Source: DAOTTY01 sp964451095 (lineage in GTDB: Bacteria; Chloroflexota; Anaerolineae; Aggregatilineales; Phototrophicaceae). Taken from it: a DNA stretch of 46,729 bases. Position 1 is the stretch's first letter. Each line of letters starts with the position of its first letter. The translations under genes were made by a program, and so were the position numbers. The notes under the pieces are model-generated. The model ran no database searches, had not been told where the DNA came from, and saw nothing but the letters and a program-made list of their open reading frames with translations. Shown one piece after another: positions 1-8,500 of this stretch. The DNA lies in NCBI GenBank assembly GCA_964451095.1, contig CAYVGI010000021.1, positions 1-46,729 on the forward strand. Direction: 5' to 3'.

Positions 1-495
1 TTGCACATTTACCTGCTGGTTTTCATTCCATCCCTCTGGCGGGTCTTCTGCCCAAAGGATGCCCAGTTGCAGGTTAGTGAACATGCTGGTGTCGATGGCG
101 GGAGTCGTCAGGCGAACAGGCGCAGGGTCCCCTTCGGGTTCAGCGTCAACGTCCTGTGCTGCGAAGAACCAGTCGCCGCTCCAGCCTTCAAAGCCAGACC
201 CACCGTAGCCCAGATCGATGCCGCTTGCCTCTGTTCCCAGCGTGGAACCCTCAACTCGGATGGCGAAGTCTGCCGCAAGGTCGGAAAATTCGTTGGTCGC
301 GGTGCCGTCGCCCTTGGTCAAGAAGTAACGTGTACCGTCGCCGGGGGTTTCGAAGTCCTCTTGGAAGATGATTGTGGAGGGACTGATGCCAGCGGAGGCG
401 GTAAAAGTCGCCGGGGCGATGAGCAGCGCGAGTGCGGCAAATGCTGCCAGCAGCATCCCCAACGCTCGACGCGAAACAAAATAAGATTGATGCAT
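1..495 (-). CDS. Exported protein of unknown function, partial (C-terminus outside window)
   Basis: The frame is open from the ATG at 495 to the window edge (165 codons, no stop), so the C-terminal part is missing. A GGAG-type ribosome binding site lies about 11 nt upstream of the ATG. Residues 1-35 form a typical Sec signal peptide: basic N-terminus (SRR), Leu/Ala-rich core, and a likely cleavage site near TASA. The mature part begins with a beta-rich segment (IIFQEDFETPGDGTRYF) that resembles the start of jelly-roll or lamin-tail-like domains of exported proteins in Chloroflexota and Planctomycetota; it is rich in Gly, Asp, Trp and Phe. No catalytic motif is visible in the part present. The protein is probably secreted or surface-attached. 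The function is not recognised. Confidence 0.75.
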   Translation of the reverse strand, partial: MHQSYFVSRRALGMLLAAFAALALLIAPATFTASAGISPSTIIFQEDFETPGDGTRYFLTKGDGTATNEFSDLAADFAIRVEGSTLGTEASGIDLGYGGSGFEGWSGDWFFAAQDVDAEPEGDPAPVRLTTPAIDTSMFTNLQLGILWAEDPPEGWNENQQVNVQ

Positions 496-946
496 TGGTT
501 TGTATTACTCCAAGGTTATGAAATCTGTGTTTGTCACGGGGCGGGGCGTCTCCCCGCGGCGGTGCCACCCGTTAGCGAGCGACCCATCGCATTAACATAG
601 CGTTGCCAATCAGTAAGCCTAAAGTGTGTTATGCTCACAATGGCACCTGTAAATGGACGTTTGCATGTCAACAATTACCAAATAATAGTGGACAGGCCTT
701 GTTTACAACAATTATACGATTATTTTCGGTTTGTAAAGCAACTGAACCGTAAATTTGAAAGGGTTTTTCAGGGAGATAACAGGGTTATAACAATTTAGGG
801 CGTGGAGATTACTGGAAAGAAGGATAGATACAACGCGGTTTATAAAGAAAATAAGAGAACGCGAAAAACACGTATGAGTTGCACTTGCAGATGTACAGGC
901 GTCCTGGCACGGACTGCTCGTGAGGATGGGGGTTGGCGGCGCTTGC
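496..946. other. Intergenic region, AT-rich, no gene seen
   Basis: This 451-bp gap lies upstream of the partial exported gene (minus) and downstream of the TauE/SafE gene (minus). About 600-880 is clearly more AT-rich than its surroundings. A minus-strand TTGACA lies at 666-671 but has no convincing -10 at 16-18 bp. The only clear structure is the GC hairpin at 541-557. No coding frame with a ribosome binding site was found on either strand. Confidence 0.6.
541..557. repeat. GC-rich hairpin of the dispersed GGGGCG family
   Basis: GCGGGG and CCCCGC arms (6 bp, perfect) enclose a 5-nt loop in the 5' region of the partial exported gene. It resembles the other short intergenic palindromes of this window (1760, 12356, 35554, 40038, 42538). 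There is no T-run on either side, so it is not a convincing terminator. Confidence 0.5.
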
Positions 947-1705
947 TCACAGCGCCGCCGTGATGTTGTCATACAGCAGGAACAATGCCAAAACGATGAT
1001 GAACAGCGCGAACATAAGCTGCAAGCGCTTTGGCTCAATCACCTGCGACAGGCGGGAGCCGCTCATGGTGCCCAGCACCCCTGCCCCAGCGAATACCGCT
1101 ATGGTCGTCGGGTCAATTGCCATGCCATTCAGGTGCCCCAGCAGCCCGGCGAGGCTGTTCATGGCGATAATCACCAATGAGGTACCCACTGCCTGCCGTA
1201 TAGGCAGCCCAACCAGCATTACCAGGGCGGGCACGATGAGGAAACCGCCACCTACGCCCAGCACACCCGTCAGCACGCCAACACCCGCGCCGCTGAGCAC
1301 CACCACCGCGATGCTGCGCGGCTCGGCACGTTCCAGTGTCTCCGCCCGGCGACGCCACAGCATCATGCCACCGACTGCCAGCATTAGCAGCGCAAACGTG
1401 ACCATTAGCGCAGTGGACGAAAACAAGCTGCTCAGTCCGGCAGCGAAGTACGCCGTCACCATGCCCACACCACCAAACGTCAGTGCTACCCGCCAGTTCA
1501 TGCTGCCGTGGGAGCGATGCGCAAATGCGCCAACCGCGCTGTTGGTGCCTACAATCATCAGCGAGGCAGTGACCGCCGCCTGTGGGGTTTGCCCGGCGAG
1601 ATATACCAGCGCGGGCACCGTCAGGATGGAGCCACCGCCGCCTAACATGCCTAGCGTTAGCCCTATGATGAAGCCCAGCAGTGTGTTTAGAAGAAATGTG
1701 ATCAT
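947..1705 (-). CDS. TauE/SafE family sulfite/organosulfonate exporter-like membrane protein
   Basis: This 252-residue integral membrane protein has about eight hydrophobic segments arranged as two homologous halves. Each half opens with the family's glycine-rich signature (GMLGGGGSILTVPAL near residue 19; GVLGVGGGFLIVPAL near 149). Length and signatures match the TauE/SafE (DUF81) family, whose members export sulfite, sulfoacetate or related anions, or move thiosulfate. It is the last gene of a minus-strand cluster with a rhodanese and a persulfide dioxygenase, so a role in exporting sulfite or thiosulfate made from persulfides is a reasonable inference. The ATG at 1705 has only a weak AGG upstream. 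A palindrome at 1760-1779 separates it from the upstream gene, so it may be partly uncoupled from the operon. Confidence 0.88.
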   Translation of the reverse strand: MITFLLNTLLGFIIGLTLGMLGGGGSILTVPALVYLAGQTPQAAVTASLMIVGTNSAVGAFAHRSHGSMNWRVALTFGGVGMVTAYFAAGLSSLFSSTALMVTFALLMLAVGGMMLWRRRAETLERAEPRSIAVVVLSGAGVGVLTGVLGVGGGFLIVPALVMLVGLPIRQAVGTSLVIIAMNSLAGLLGHLNGMAIDPTTIAVFAGAGVLGTMSGSRLSQVIEPKRLQLMFALFIIVLALFLLYDNITAAL

Positions 1706-1759
1706 GTGTGTTGCCTAATATATCTTTCTGAGTTGTTCGTGGCAGGGGTGTTTTCGTAT

Positions 1760-1779
1760 GGGCGACCCATGGGTCGCCC
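1760..1779. repeat. Perfect palindrome between dioxygenase and exporter genes
   Basis: The arms GGGCGACCCA and TGGGTCGCCC are perfectly complementary, flanked by GTAT and GTAC. It lies between two co-directional minus-strand genes and belongs to the dispersed hairpin family of this window. It could act as an mRNA-processing or stability hairpin, or as a site for a symmetric DNA-binding protein. Confidence 0.65.
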
Positions 1780-1817
1780 GTACAGATCAATTGCGCGTGT
1801 CGGGCATCCCTACACGG

Positions 1818-3218
1818 TTATTCCGTCGGTAGCGCCTTCGACCATTCATCTTTGGGCGCGTTGAGGTTGGTTACGTTCTCGTACCCGTAGCGGCGCAGCA
1901 GGCTAGCAGCGATCTGTGAGCGGTAGCCGCTGGCACACTGCGTGACGATGTGCGCGTTCTGCGGGATGTTCGCCAGTTCACGCGGCAGGTACCCCAGCGG
2001 GATGTTCTGCGCCCCGGCGATGTGTTGTTCGTTGTATTCGCTCTTGCCGCGCACATCCAGGATGACGGTGCCGTTAGTGCCTGCACGCTGTGCTAGTTCC
2101 TCGGCGTCAATGCGCGGCAGCGCTGCCGTCTCCCCTGCTGTAACGGCATCTGCCGGGAAGTATGCCGGGGTGTTATCTATGCCGATGCTGCGCAGCACCG
2201 TCACGATGTCGTCAATGTCGGCATCCACCGGGGCGACGAAGTAAAGCGGGCGCTCGTAGTCCACGAACCAGCCCACGTAGTTAATGTAGCCTGTGCTGGT
2301 CGCGGGGATGTTCACGGTGCCGGGTACGTAAGCGCCTGCGAAGTGGTCTGCGGTGCGCAGGTCAATCACGACTGCCTCGTCATTGATTGCAGCATCCAGG
2401 CGGGCGCGGTCGGCAGCGTCCGGTTGGGTGGTTTCCGCTAGCAGCGCGGGACCGAGCTTGTTCACCTTCTTCATCTGGGCGAAGTAGGTCGGTGCCTCTG
2501 GCTGACCGTCGAGCAGCCACGCGACGAAAGCATCTTCGTTGTCGTGCTGGAATGCCGGGTTAAACAGCTTCTCGTAGCCCAGCGTTGTGGACGGAATCGC
2601 ACCGAGTGCCTTGCCGCACGCGCTGCCCGCGCCATGACCGGGCCAAATTTGCAGGTAATCTGGCAGGGCTTTGAAGCGTGCCACGCTCTTGAACTGGTCG
2701 CGTGCGCCGGGTTCTTTGGTGCCGCCCATGCCCGCTGCTTCTTCCAGCAGGTCGGGGCGTCCCACGTCACCGACGAACAAGAAGTCACCTGTGAACACAC
2801 CCATGGGCTTATCTGCCCCGGCGGTGTCCGTAATCATGAAGCTGATGTGCTCTGGTGTGTGACCGGGCGTGTGCAGCACATCAACCTTGATGTTGCCCAC
2901 CATCCAGTTATCGCCATCTTTTACCAGCGTGACGTTCGGCGCGTCGGCGTAGGCGTACTTCCAGTTGGCGTCGCCTTCGTCGCTCAGGTAGATGTGTGCG
3001 CCCGTGGCAGCGGCAAGCTCACGGCTGCCGCTTACAAAATCCGCGTGGATGTGCGTCTCGGTTACCTGAGTGATGCGCAATCCCTCGTCTGCTGCTGCAT
3101 CCAGGTACGGTTGGATGTCGCGGGCGGGGTCTACGATGAGTGCTTCGCCCGTTGCGGCACAGCCCACCATGTAGGATGCCTGTGCAAGACGGTCGTCATA
3201 GAAGTATTTCAGTAGCAT
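1818..3218 (-). CDS. CstB-like persulfide dioxygenase with pseudo-rhodanese and rhodanese domains
   Basis: This 466-residue cytosolic fusion starts at an ATG preceded by GGGAG. Residues 1-250 are a metallo-beta-lactamase fold of the ETHE1/persulfide dioxygenase type: HxHxD at 56-60 (HIHAD followed by Phe), TPGH at 117-120, and GDFLFVGDVGRPD with Asp145. His56, His120 and Asp145 match the single-iron ligands of the family. Residues about 275-355 form a rhodanese fold lacking the active Cys (pseudo-rhodanese). Residues about 370-465 form a complete rhodanese with Cys428 in CASGYRS. This order and length match CstB of Staphylococcus, which oxidises persulfides and yields thiosulfate; Cys201 here (GSACGK) appears to correspond to the extra reactive Cys described there. 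It is flanked by a rhodanese and a TauE-type exporter, as in cst-like operons. No CsoR-type repressor gene is present in the window. Confidence 0.9.
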   Translation of the reverse strand: MLLKYFYDDRLAQASYMVGCAATGEALIVDPARDIQPYLDAAADEGLRITQVTETHIHADFVSGSRELAAATGAHIYLSDEGDANWKYAYADAPNVTLVKDGDNWMVGNIKVDVLHTPGHTPEHISFMITDTAGADKPMGVFTGDFLFVGDVGRPDLLEEAAGMGGTKEPGARDQFKSVARFKALPDYLQIWPGHGAGSACGKALGAIPSTTLGYEKLFNPAFQHDNEDAFVAWLLDGQPEAPTYFAQMKKVNKLGPALLAETTQPDAADRARLDAAINDEAVVIDLRTADHFAGAYVPGTVNIPATSTGYINYVGWFVDYERPLYFVAPVDADIDDIVTVLRSIGIDNTPAYFPADAVTAGETAALPRIDAEELAQRAGTNGTVILDVRGKSEYNEQHIAGAQNIPLGYLPRELANIPQNAHIVTQCASGYRSQIAASLLRRYGYENVTNLNAPKDEWSKALPTE

Positions 3219-3272
3219 TGTGGGGTCTCCCTGTCGTTACAATATGTTCGATAGCAGCAAGTGGCGTTTACG

Positions 3273-3596
3273 CTAACGCTCGATTTCCAGACCTTCACGC
3301 ATCCAGCCGAGTGTGCCGCCCTGTAGGTTGTACACATCGGTCAGCCCTGCTTTCATGAGCTTGTCTGCGCCGGTGCGGCTGCGATTGCCAGACGCACACA
3401 CGACAATCACGGGTTTGTCCGCCGAGATTTCCCCAGCGCGTTTGCCAATCGTGTTAAGCGGGATGTTCACCGCGCCGGGCAGGTGACCCTGCGCATACTC
3501 CACTGGTGTGCGTACATCCACCAGCGTGTGGGGTTGGTCGTGCTTGACGTAGTCTGAAAAGTAGGCGCGTGCGTTGATGTCCTTGAATTTCGCCAT
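3273..3596 (-). CDS. Single-domain rhodanese sulfurtransferase
   Basis: This 107-residue single rhodanese domain has DVRTPVEYAQGHLPGAVNIP at 27-46 and the active-site loop CASGNRS with Cys67. The length is typical of GlpE/PspE-type cytosolic sulfurtransferases, and no signal peptide is present. It is the first gene of the minus-strand sulfur cluster, 54 bp upstream of the persulfide dioxygenase, and probably carries sulfane sulfur to or from that enzyme. GGAG lies 9 nt before the ATG, and a GATAAT (minus strand, 3617-3622) could be its -10 box, although no good -35 is visible. Confidence 0.9.
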   Translation of the reverse strand: MAKFKDINARAYFSDYVKHDQPHTLVDVRTPVEYAQGHLPGAVNIPLNTIGKRAGEISADKPVIVVCASGNRSRTGADKLMKAGLTDVYNLQGGTLGWMREGLEIER

Positions 3597-3679
3597 GCTG
3601 CTTTTACTCCACTTTAATTATCGCATTGCGGTGCGATCGTGTTTGTTAGGAATCGCTTGTGTGTTGTAAGAACAAGGTC

Positions 3680-3706
3680 GAGACCCTGGCACACGGACAG
3701 GGTCTC
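3680..3706. repeat. 9-bp perfect inverted repeat
   Basis: Arms GAGACCCTG (3680-3688) and CAGGGTCTC (3698-3706) enclose a 9-nt loop. A second complementary pair built from the same GAGACC core follows at 3715-3768. It could be an RNA hairpin in a leader or a bipartite operator for either divergent gene. Confidence 0.6.
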
Positions 3707-3826
3707 CGAGATAGAGACCGAGTGTTTGCATCCGTTCTTTGTGTGAGAGCGAGAACGCTTCTCGGTCTATCACGACAACACGACTACAGTATAGAAGCGA
3801 ACGAACTGATTTGTTCTGGTCACCTG

Positions 3827-3848
3827 CCGATGATAAGCCATCGGTTTT
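3827..3848 (+). terminator. Weak terminator-like hairpin upstream of the kinase promoter
   Basis: CCGATG and CATCGG form a 6-bp stem with a 6-nt loop, followed by TTTT. It lies upstream of the TATAAT at 3881, so it could end plus-strand transcription entering from the divergent region. The stem is short and the T-run only four bases. Confidence 0.35.
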
Positions 3849-3880
3849 ACCGATAGCAGCGACGGATGTACTTGCTTTGC

Positions 3881-3886
3881 TATAAT
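3881..3886 (+). promoter_or_regulatory. Consensus -10 box of the first xylulokinase gene
   Basis: TATAAT lies 36 bp upstream of the ATG at 3922 and follows TTGCTTTGC. The -35 region at the expected distance is poor, so an activator or an extended -10 may be needed. The ribosome binding site AAAGGA is at 3906-3911. Confidence 0.5.
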
Positions 3887-3921
3887 CTGCCAAAAATTTT
3901 AACGTAAAGGATTTTGGCATC

Positions 3922-5439
3922 ATGGCAGGCATCTTCATCGGCATCGACGTGAGCACGACTGGCTCAAAGGCAGTGGCGATTGACACAGCGGGTACCATAC
4001 TGGCATCTGCAAGCTACCCACACGAGCTTTCCACCCCGCGCCCGCTGTGGGCGGAGCAAAACCCGGATGATTGGAGGCGTACCACCCAACAGGCACTCAC
4101 AGATGTGTTACAGATCGTCAGTGCGGGGGACGTGGGTGCCATCGGGCTGACGGGGCAGATGCTCGGACTGACGGTACTGGATAGCAACGGCTCACCGCTG
4201 CGCCCCGCCATCCTGTGGAACGACCAGCGCAGCGGCGACCAATGCAACGCCATTACGCAAACCGTTGGCGCGGACGCGCTGCACCAGCGGGTGGGCAGCG
4301 CAATGAACACCGGCATGACGGTGCCCAAGCTGCTGTGGCTGCGGGAGCACGAACCGGATGTGTACGCACAGGTGCGGTACATTCTGCTGCCCAAAGACTA
4401 TGTGCGCTACAAACTGAGCGGTGCGCTTGTCACCGATGTTTCGGATGGCTCTGGCACGGGGTTGCTGGACGTCGGGGCGCGTGCGTGGTCTGACGATATG
4501 CTTTCTGCACTGGACATTCCGCGGGCGTGGCTGCCGGATGTGTGCGAATCGTCGGAGGTGTGCGCCCAGGTAAGCGCAGAAGCTGCCGAGCAAACCGGGC
4601 TGCGGCAGGGCACACCCATCGTCGGTGGCGCGGGCGACCAACCCGCCCAGGCAGTGGGCATGGGGATTGTAGGAGCGGGCAGCACCAGCTTGACGGTGGG
4701 TACATCCGGTGTGTTGTTCACCGCTGCGGATAAATACGCGCCGGACCCGCAAGGGCGTGGGCATACGTGGTGCCACGCAGTACCCGGTCATTGGGCGCTG
4801 ATGGGTGTGATGCAGAGTGCGGCGGGCAGTTTGCGGTGGTTACACGACGCGCTTGCCGCACAACACGACTATGACGCACTCGGCGCACAGGCGGAACAGG
4901 TTCCCGTCGGGTCTTTAGGACTGCTGTTTGCGCCCTACCTGACCGGGGAGCGCCACCCCCATGCCGACCCATTTGCGCGGGGTACCTATGTGGGACTCAC
5001 GCTGCGGGCGGGTCTGCCCCAGATGGTGCGCTCTACAATGGAAGGCGTTGCGTTTGGGCTGCGTGACCTGGTGGAACTGGCACGGGCGCAAGGCATCCGA
5101 CCGACGGATGCGGCGGTCAGTGGTGGCGCGGCGAACAGTGCGGTTTGGCGGCAGATCATCACAGATGTGATGGGCTTTCCGTTGTACACGGTCAATGCGA
5201 AAGAGGGTGGCGCATTCGGGGCGGCGATACTGGCAGCGGTGGGCGGTGATGCCTACCCAGATGTGCCAAGTGCGTGCGCGGCAATGATCACGCGGGGCGA
5301 TGCGACACAACCGGACGCGAAAACTAGCCCCCGCTATGATGAACTGTACGCCATCTTCTGCAAGCTGTACCCCGCACTGCAAGACATCTATGCCGACCTG
5401 GCGGCGTTCGAAGCGGGGGATAGTGGGCACAACGAGTAA
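3922..5439 (+). CDS. xylB: FGGY-family carbohydrate kinase, xylulokinase-like (paralog 1)
   Basis: This 505-residue protein has the two-domain FGGY architecture and the length usual for xylulokinases. The N-terminal phosphate loop is GIDVSTTGSK (7-16). The substrate loop reads GLTGQMLGL (75-83), where classical xylulokinases have SGQMHG, so the usual His is Leu. The catalytic Asp is Asp239 in GGAGDQPAQAVG. The C-terminal ATP-binding part has VSGGAANSAVW. It likely phosphorylates D-xylulose or a related ketose. It is transcribed alone from its own promoter, unlike the paralog at 19336, which sits in a LacI operon. The loop difference suggests a different substrate, possibly another pentulose or hexulose. 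Confidence 0.85.
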   Translation: MAGIFIGIDVSTTGSKAVAIDTAGTILASASYPHELSTPRPLWAEQNPDDWRRTTQQALTDVLQIVSAGDVGAIGLTGQMLGLTVLDSNGSPLRPAILWNDQRSGDQCNAITQTVGADALHQRVGSAMNTGMTVPKLLWLREHEPDVYAQVRYILLPKDYVRYKLSGALVTDVSDGSGTGLLDVGARAWSDDMLSALDIPRAWLPDVCESSEVCAQVSAEAAEQTGLRQGTPIVGGAGDQPAQAVGMGIVGAGSTSLTVGTSGVLFTAADKYAPDPQGRGHTWCHAVPGHWALMGVMQSAAGSLRWLHDALAAQHDYDALGAQAEQVPVGSLGLLFAPYLTGERHPHADPFARGTYVGLTLRAGLPQMVRSTMEGVAFGLRDLVELARAQGIRPTDAAVSGGAANSAVWRQIITDVMGFPLYTVNAKEGGAFGAAILAAVGGDAYPDVPSACAAMITRGDATQPDAKTSPRYDELYAIFCKLYPALQDIYADLAAFEAGDSGHNE

Positions 5440-5469
5440 CACACTGGCTAACCACCGATGGGGAGGGAA

Positions 5470-5497
5470 TGCGGCTCGGCATCAGCGCCAAGCCGCA
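5470..5497. terminator. Hairpin between convergent genes, probable bidirectional terminator
   Basis: TGCGGCT (5470-5476) pairs with AGCCGCA (5491-5497). After a 1x1 mismatch, GGC pairs with GCC around a 6-nt loop. It lies between the stop of the plus-strand kinase (5439) and the stop of the minus-strand giant protein (5537), where a shared terminator is expected. No long T-run follows, so it may act with Rho or mainly as a 3'-end stabiliser. Confidence 0.5.
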
Positions 5498-5536
5498 CCC
5501 AATTCATAGAGCATCCGAGCGGGGTATTTGTGCCGC

Positions 5537-8500
5537 TTACTCGGTCGGCTCGGCAGTGACTTCTACCGCTTCCACGTCAACCTCCTCAGGTTGAATGCTC
5601 TCGGCTTCCGGCTCCACCTGCGGCTGTACCTGCTGTGCCGGCGGTTCGGCGGTGGGCGGCACGAGCGTGCGTGTGGCAGTTGCTTCCTGCACTTCCTCAG
5701 TCACCACAGGTTCAATTGCGGTGGATGCCTCCTCGGTCACGACGGGTGCCTCCTCGGTGATAGCAGGCGCAACCGGGAGTGCCGCCTCCTCCGTCACAAC
5801 GGGTGCTGCCTCCTCCACTACCACGGGTGCGACATCCAGCGTGACCGCTTCCACCTCAACCGTTGCTTCCACTACGGTTTGCTCTGCTGCCGCTTTCACA
5901 TCGGGTTCAACTGAAGACGCCCCACCAATCGGGCAACTCAGCCCGTTGATACCCGCGTTCGGACGGTACTGTACGCTAATGTCATCAATGAACAGTGCGG
6001 GTGTTCCGTCTTCCAGGAACAACTCAAAACTGATGTCAGTCCAGTTGTTCTGCGTCACACCGCGCATGGTGTACGGTATGGCGGGTGCATTCGGCGGCAG
6101 TGTAAAGAAACAGAAGATCGGATCGCTTTCATCCGGGAAGTTCCAAAGCCTTAACGCCACCCCTTTTGTCTCTGCTGTCGGGTTCTGCAACACCACAGAC
6201 ACCTCAAAGGGTGTGCCCACAGGCGCGTCAAAGAACATCGGCTGGAAGATTGCCCCCACATCAGTGCGATCCGGCGTATTCGTCGTTGCACGCAGGTAGA
6301 GGTCGGTGGCACCCGGGGCAGTGTCGGTCAGCATGGTGCCAAAGGTGCCAAAGAAGGCGTTGCCGTACTCAAAGTCGCCGTTCATCAGCAGGTTACGATC
6401 CGCAACTAACTGCGTTTGGCACGCTAGCCCAGTGATGTTGGCATTCGGCGCGTAGGAGAGGCTTACGTTGTCCACCAGCAGCCACGGCTCCCCGAAGTCC
6501 TCTACGTACAACTGCACATCCGCGTTTGTCCAATTGGCATTGGTCACAAGCTGCATGGTGTAGGTTTGCAGCGGTGTGTTTGGCGGTACAGTAAATACAC
6601 AAAACTGCCGGGTCGTCTCATCGGGGAACGCCCACAGGTGCAAGCTCACCAACTTTGTCTCGTCAGACGTGTTGCCCAGGTCAACGCTCGCCTGTATGGG
6701 GGTGCCAGCGGGCGGCGCAAAGCGGGTGTTTTGCGACAGTAAAGCAAGCTGAGGGTTGCCGAAGTTGTCGAACAGGGTGCCTCGGGTCATCTCGAGTGTG
6801 TTGTTGGTGACGGTACTGTTGACCGCTGGCGATTGGAAGTAGAAGGCGTCCGGGTCACTTGGCAGCAGGTCAAAGCCCCCGTTGACGACCATGTTGTCGT
6901 CCGCAAGCAGCGGAGCGTTGCAGCTTGTCTGCGTGACGGGGACGACACTGGGTGCGACAGCGACATTGTCTACCAGCAGCGATGGGTTGGAGAAGTCATC
7001 CACGAAAAGCCACAGGTCTGCCTGGTTCCACCCGGTCGGTCCGACATTTGTCTGTAAGGTGTAGGTCGCTAATGGTGTGTTCGCGGGCACGGTGAAGAAA
7101 CAAATACCGAAGTTGTTGAGGTTGTTGAACTCCCATAGCAGCAACGTAACGTACTTCGGTTGGTTGGAGCTGTTGCCCAGGTCAATCGAGACATCGTAGC
7201 CCGTGTTTGGCGGAACCGGACCGCCCGTGTTCAGCGTTTGGGCAAGAATGGCATTGTCTGTCGTGTCTGTGCGCGTCAGTTGTGCTGCACCTGCGACGGA
7301 ATCACCCGTCAGGTTGTAGGGCAACCATCCGTCAATGTTGGTGTCGAACGTGCCATTGGTGACCAGTGTTGTTGACTGGTCGTTATCCAGGATGGTGACG
7401 ATGGTGCCGTTGATGGTACCGATAGCAGCGCCGACCGCATCTTCTAGCGTGACGAAAACAACTTCATCGCTCTCGGTCAGGTTGTCATCTAGCACAACTA
7501 ACGGAACGGGCAGCAGACCGCTGCTTGCCGTACCAATCGGAACCGTCAGCGTCGTGCTGGTTAGCTGGAAGTCACTCCCCGCAACAGCACCGTTGCTTGC
7601 AGTGGCGTTAAAGGTCACACTCACATTGTTTTGTGTGGGAAGACCATCGCTGGTGGTGACGATGAGATTGATTGGGGTGGAAGGCGTCGCGCCTTCGTTC
7701 ACGATGTTGGCGGAGTTCGCAAAAGCGACCGTGATCGTTTGCGGTTGGGGCGGCGCTGCGGCGGTCGCGAAGGCAACCGCATACGGATCAATGAGACCAT
7801 CGGCGGCGGTCAGCACATCCTGTGGCGCACCGATACCGCGAATACTCCCGCGCTGGATTTTGTTTGTACCTGCATCTGCCCAGTAGACCTGTCCACCGGG
7901 GAGGTCAAGCGCGATGCCATAGGGAACATCAAGCCCGTCGGCGCTGGTGAACAAGTCTTCCGGTGCCCCACTGCCGTCGAGGTTACCCTGCTGAACTTTC
8001 TGGTTTTGATCATCAGTCCAGTAGATTTTGCCATTCGCTACATCCAGCGCAATGCCGTATGGGTCGTCGAGACCATCGGAGGCGGTGAATAAATTCTCTG
8101 GTGTACCCGTGCCGTCGAGATTACCCCGCTGGATTCTGTTCCTGACAGTGTCCGTCCAGTAGACTTTGCCACCCACGACATCAAGTGCGATGCCGCGCAG
8201 CGACCCCAGATCATCACTTCTGTCGAACAGCACCTCAACACTGCCACTCCCATCAAGCGCGGCACGCAGTACCTGCCCGTTCCGGTCGGTGAAGTAGATG
8301 CGCCCGTTTGTGGCGTCAATGGCGATACCGTCGACTTCATTATCGCCGGGCAGTTCAGCATCGGTGTAAAGCACTTGGACATCGGTGCCATCCAGCCTTG
8401 CGGTCATCAACTCGCGGTCATCGCCGTTATTCGACCAGTAGATGCGACCGTTGACGTCATCGACTGCGATGCCCTGCGGGTTGTTCACATTGGAACCGCT

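Larger units (their letters stand above)
3597..3921. other. Divergent intergenic region with stacked inverted repeats
   Basis: This 325-bp gap separates the divergent rhodanese and xylulokinase genes. From left to right it holds a possible minus-strand -10 (3617-3622), a 9-bp hairpin (3680-3706), a second pair of AGACCGAG/CTCGGTCT arms (3715-3722 and 3761-3768), a 6-bp hairpin with a T4 tail (3827-3848) and a TATAAT box (3881-3886) for the kinase. GAGACC and its complement recur several times between 3680 and 3768. No credible coding frame is present. Confidence 0.6.

Noticed and set aside
1..600. 199-codon open frame on the plus strand at the left edge
   Set aside because: It overlaps the minus-strand exported protein gene with a clear signal peptide and ribosome binding site; its product has no recognisable features.
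666..671. Minus-strand TTGACA considered as a promoter for the partial exported gene
   Set aside because: No acceptable -10 sequence lies 16-18 bp downstream.
2544..3215. 223-codon frame antisense to the persulfide dioxygenase
   Set aside because: It lacks a ribosome binding site and has no protein-like pattern, whereas the opposite strand encodes a well-recognised enzyme.
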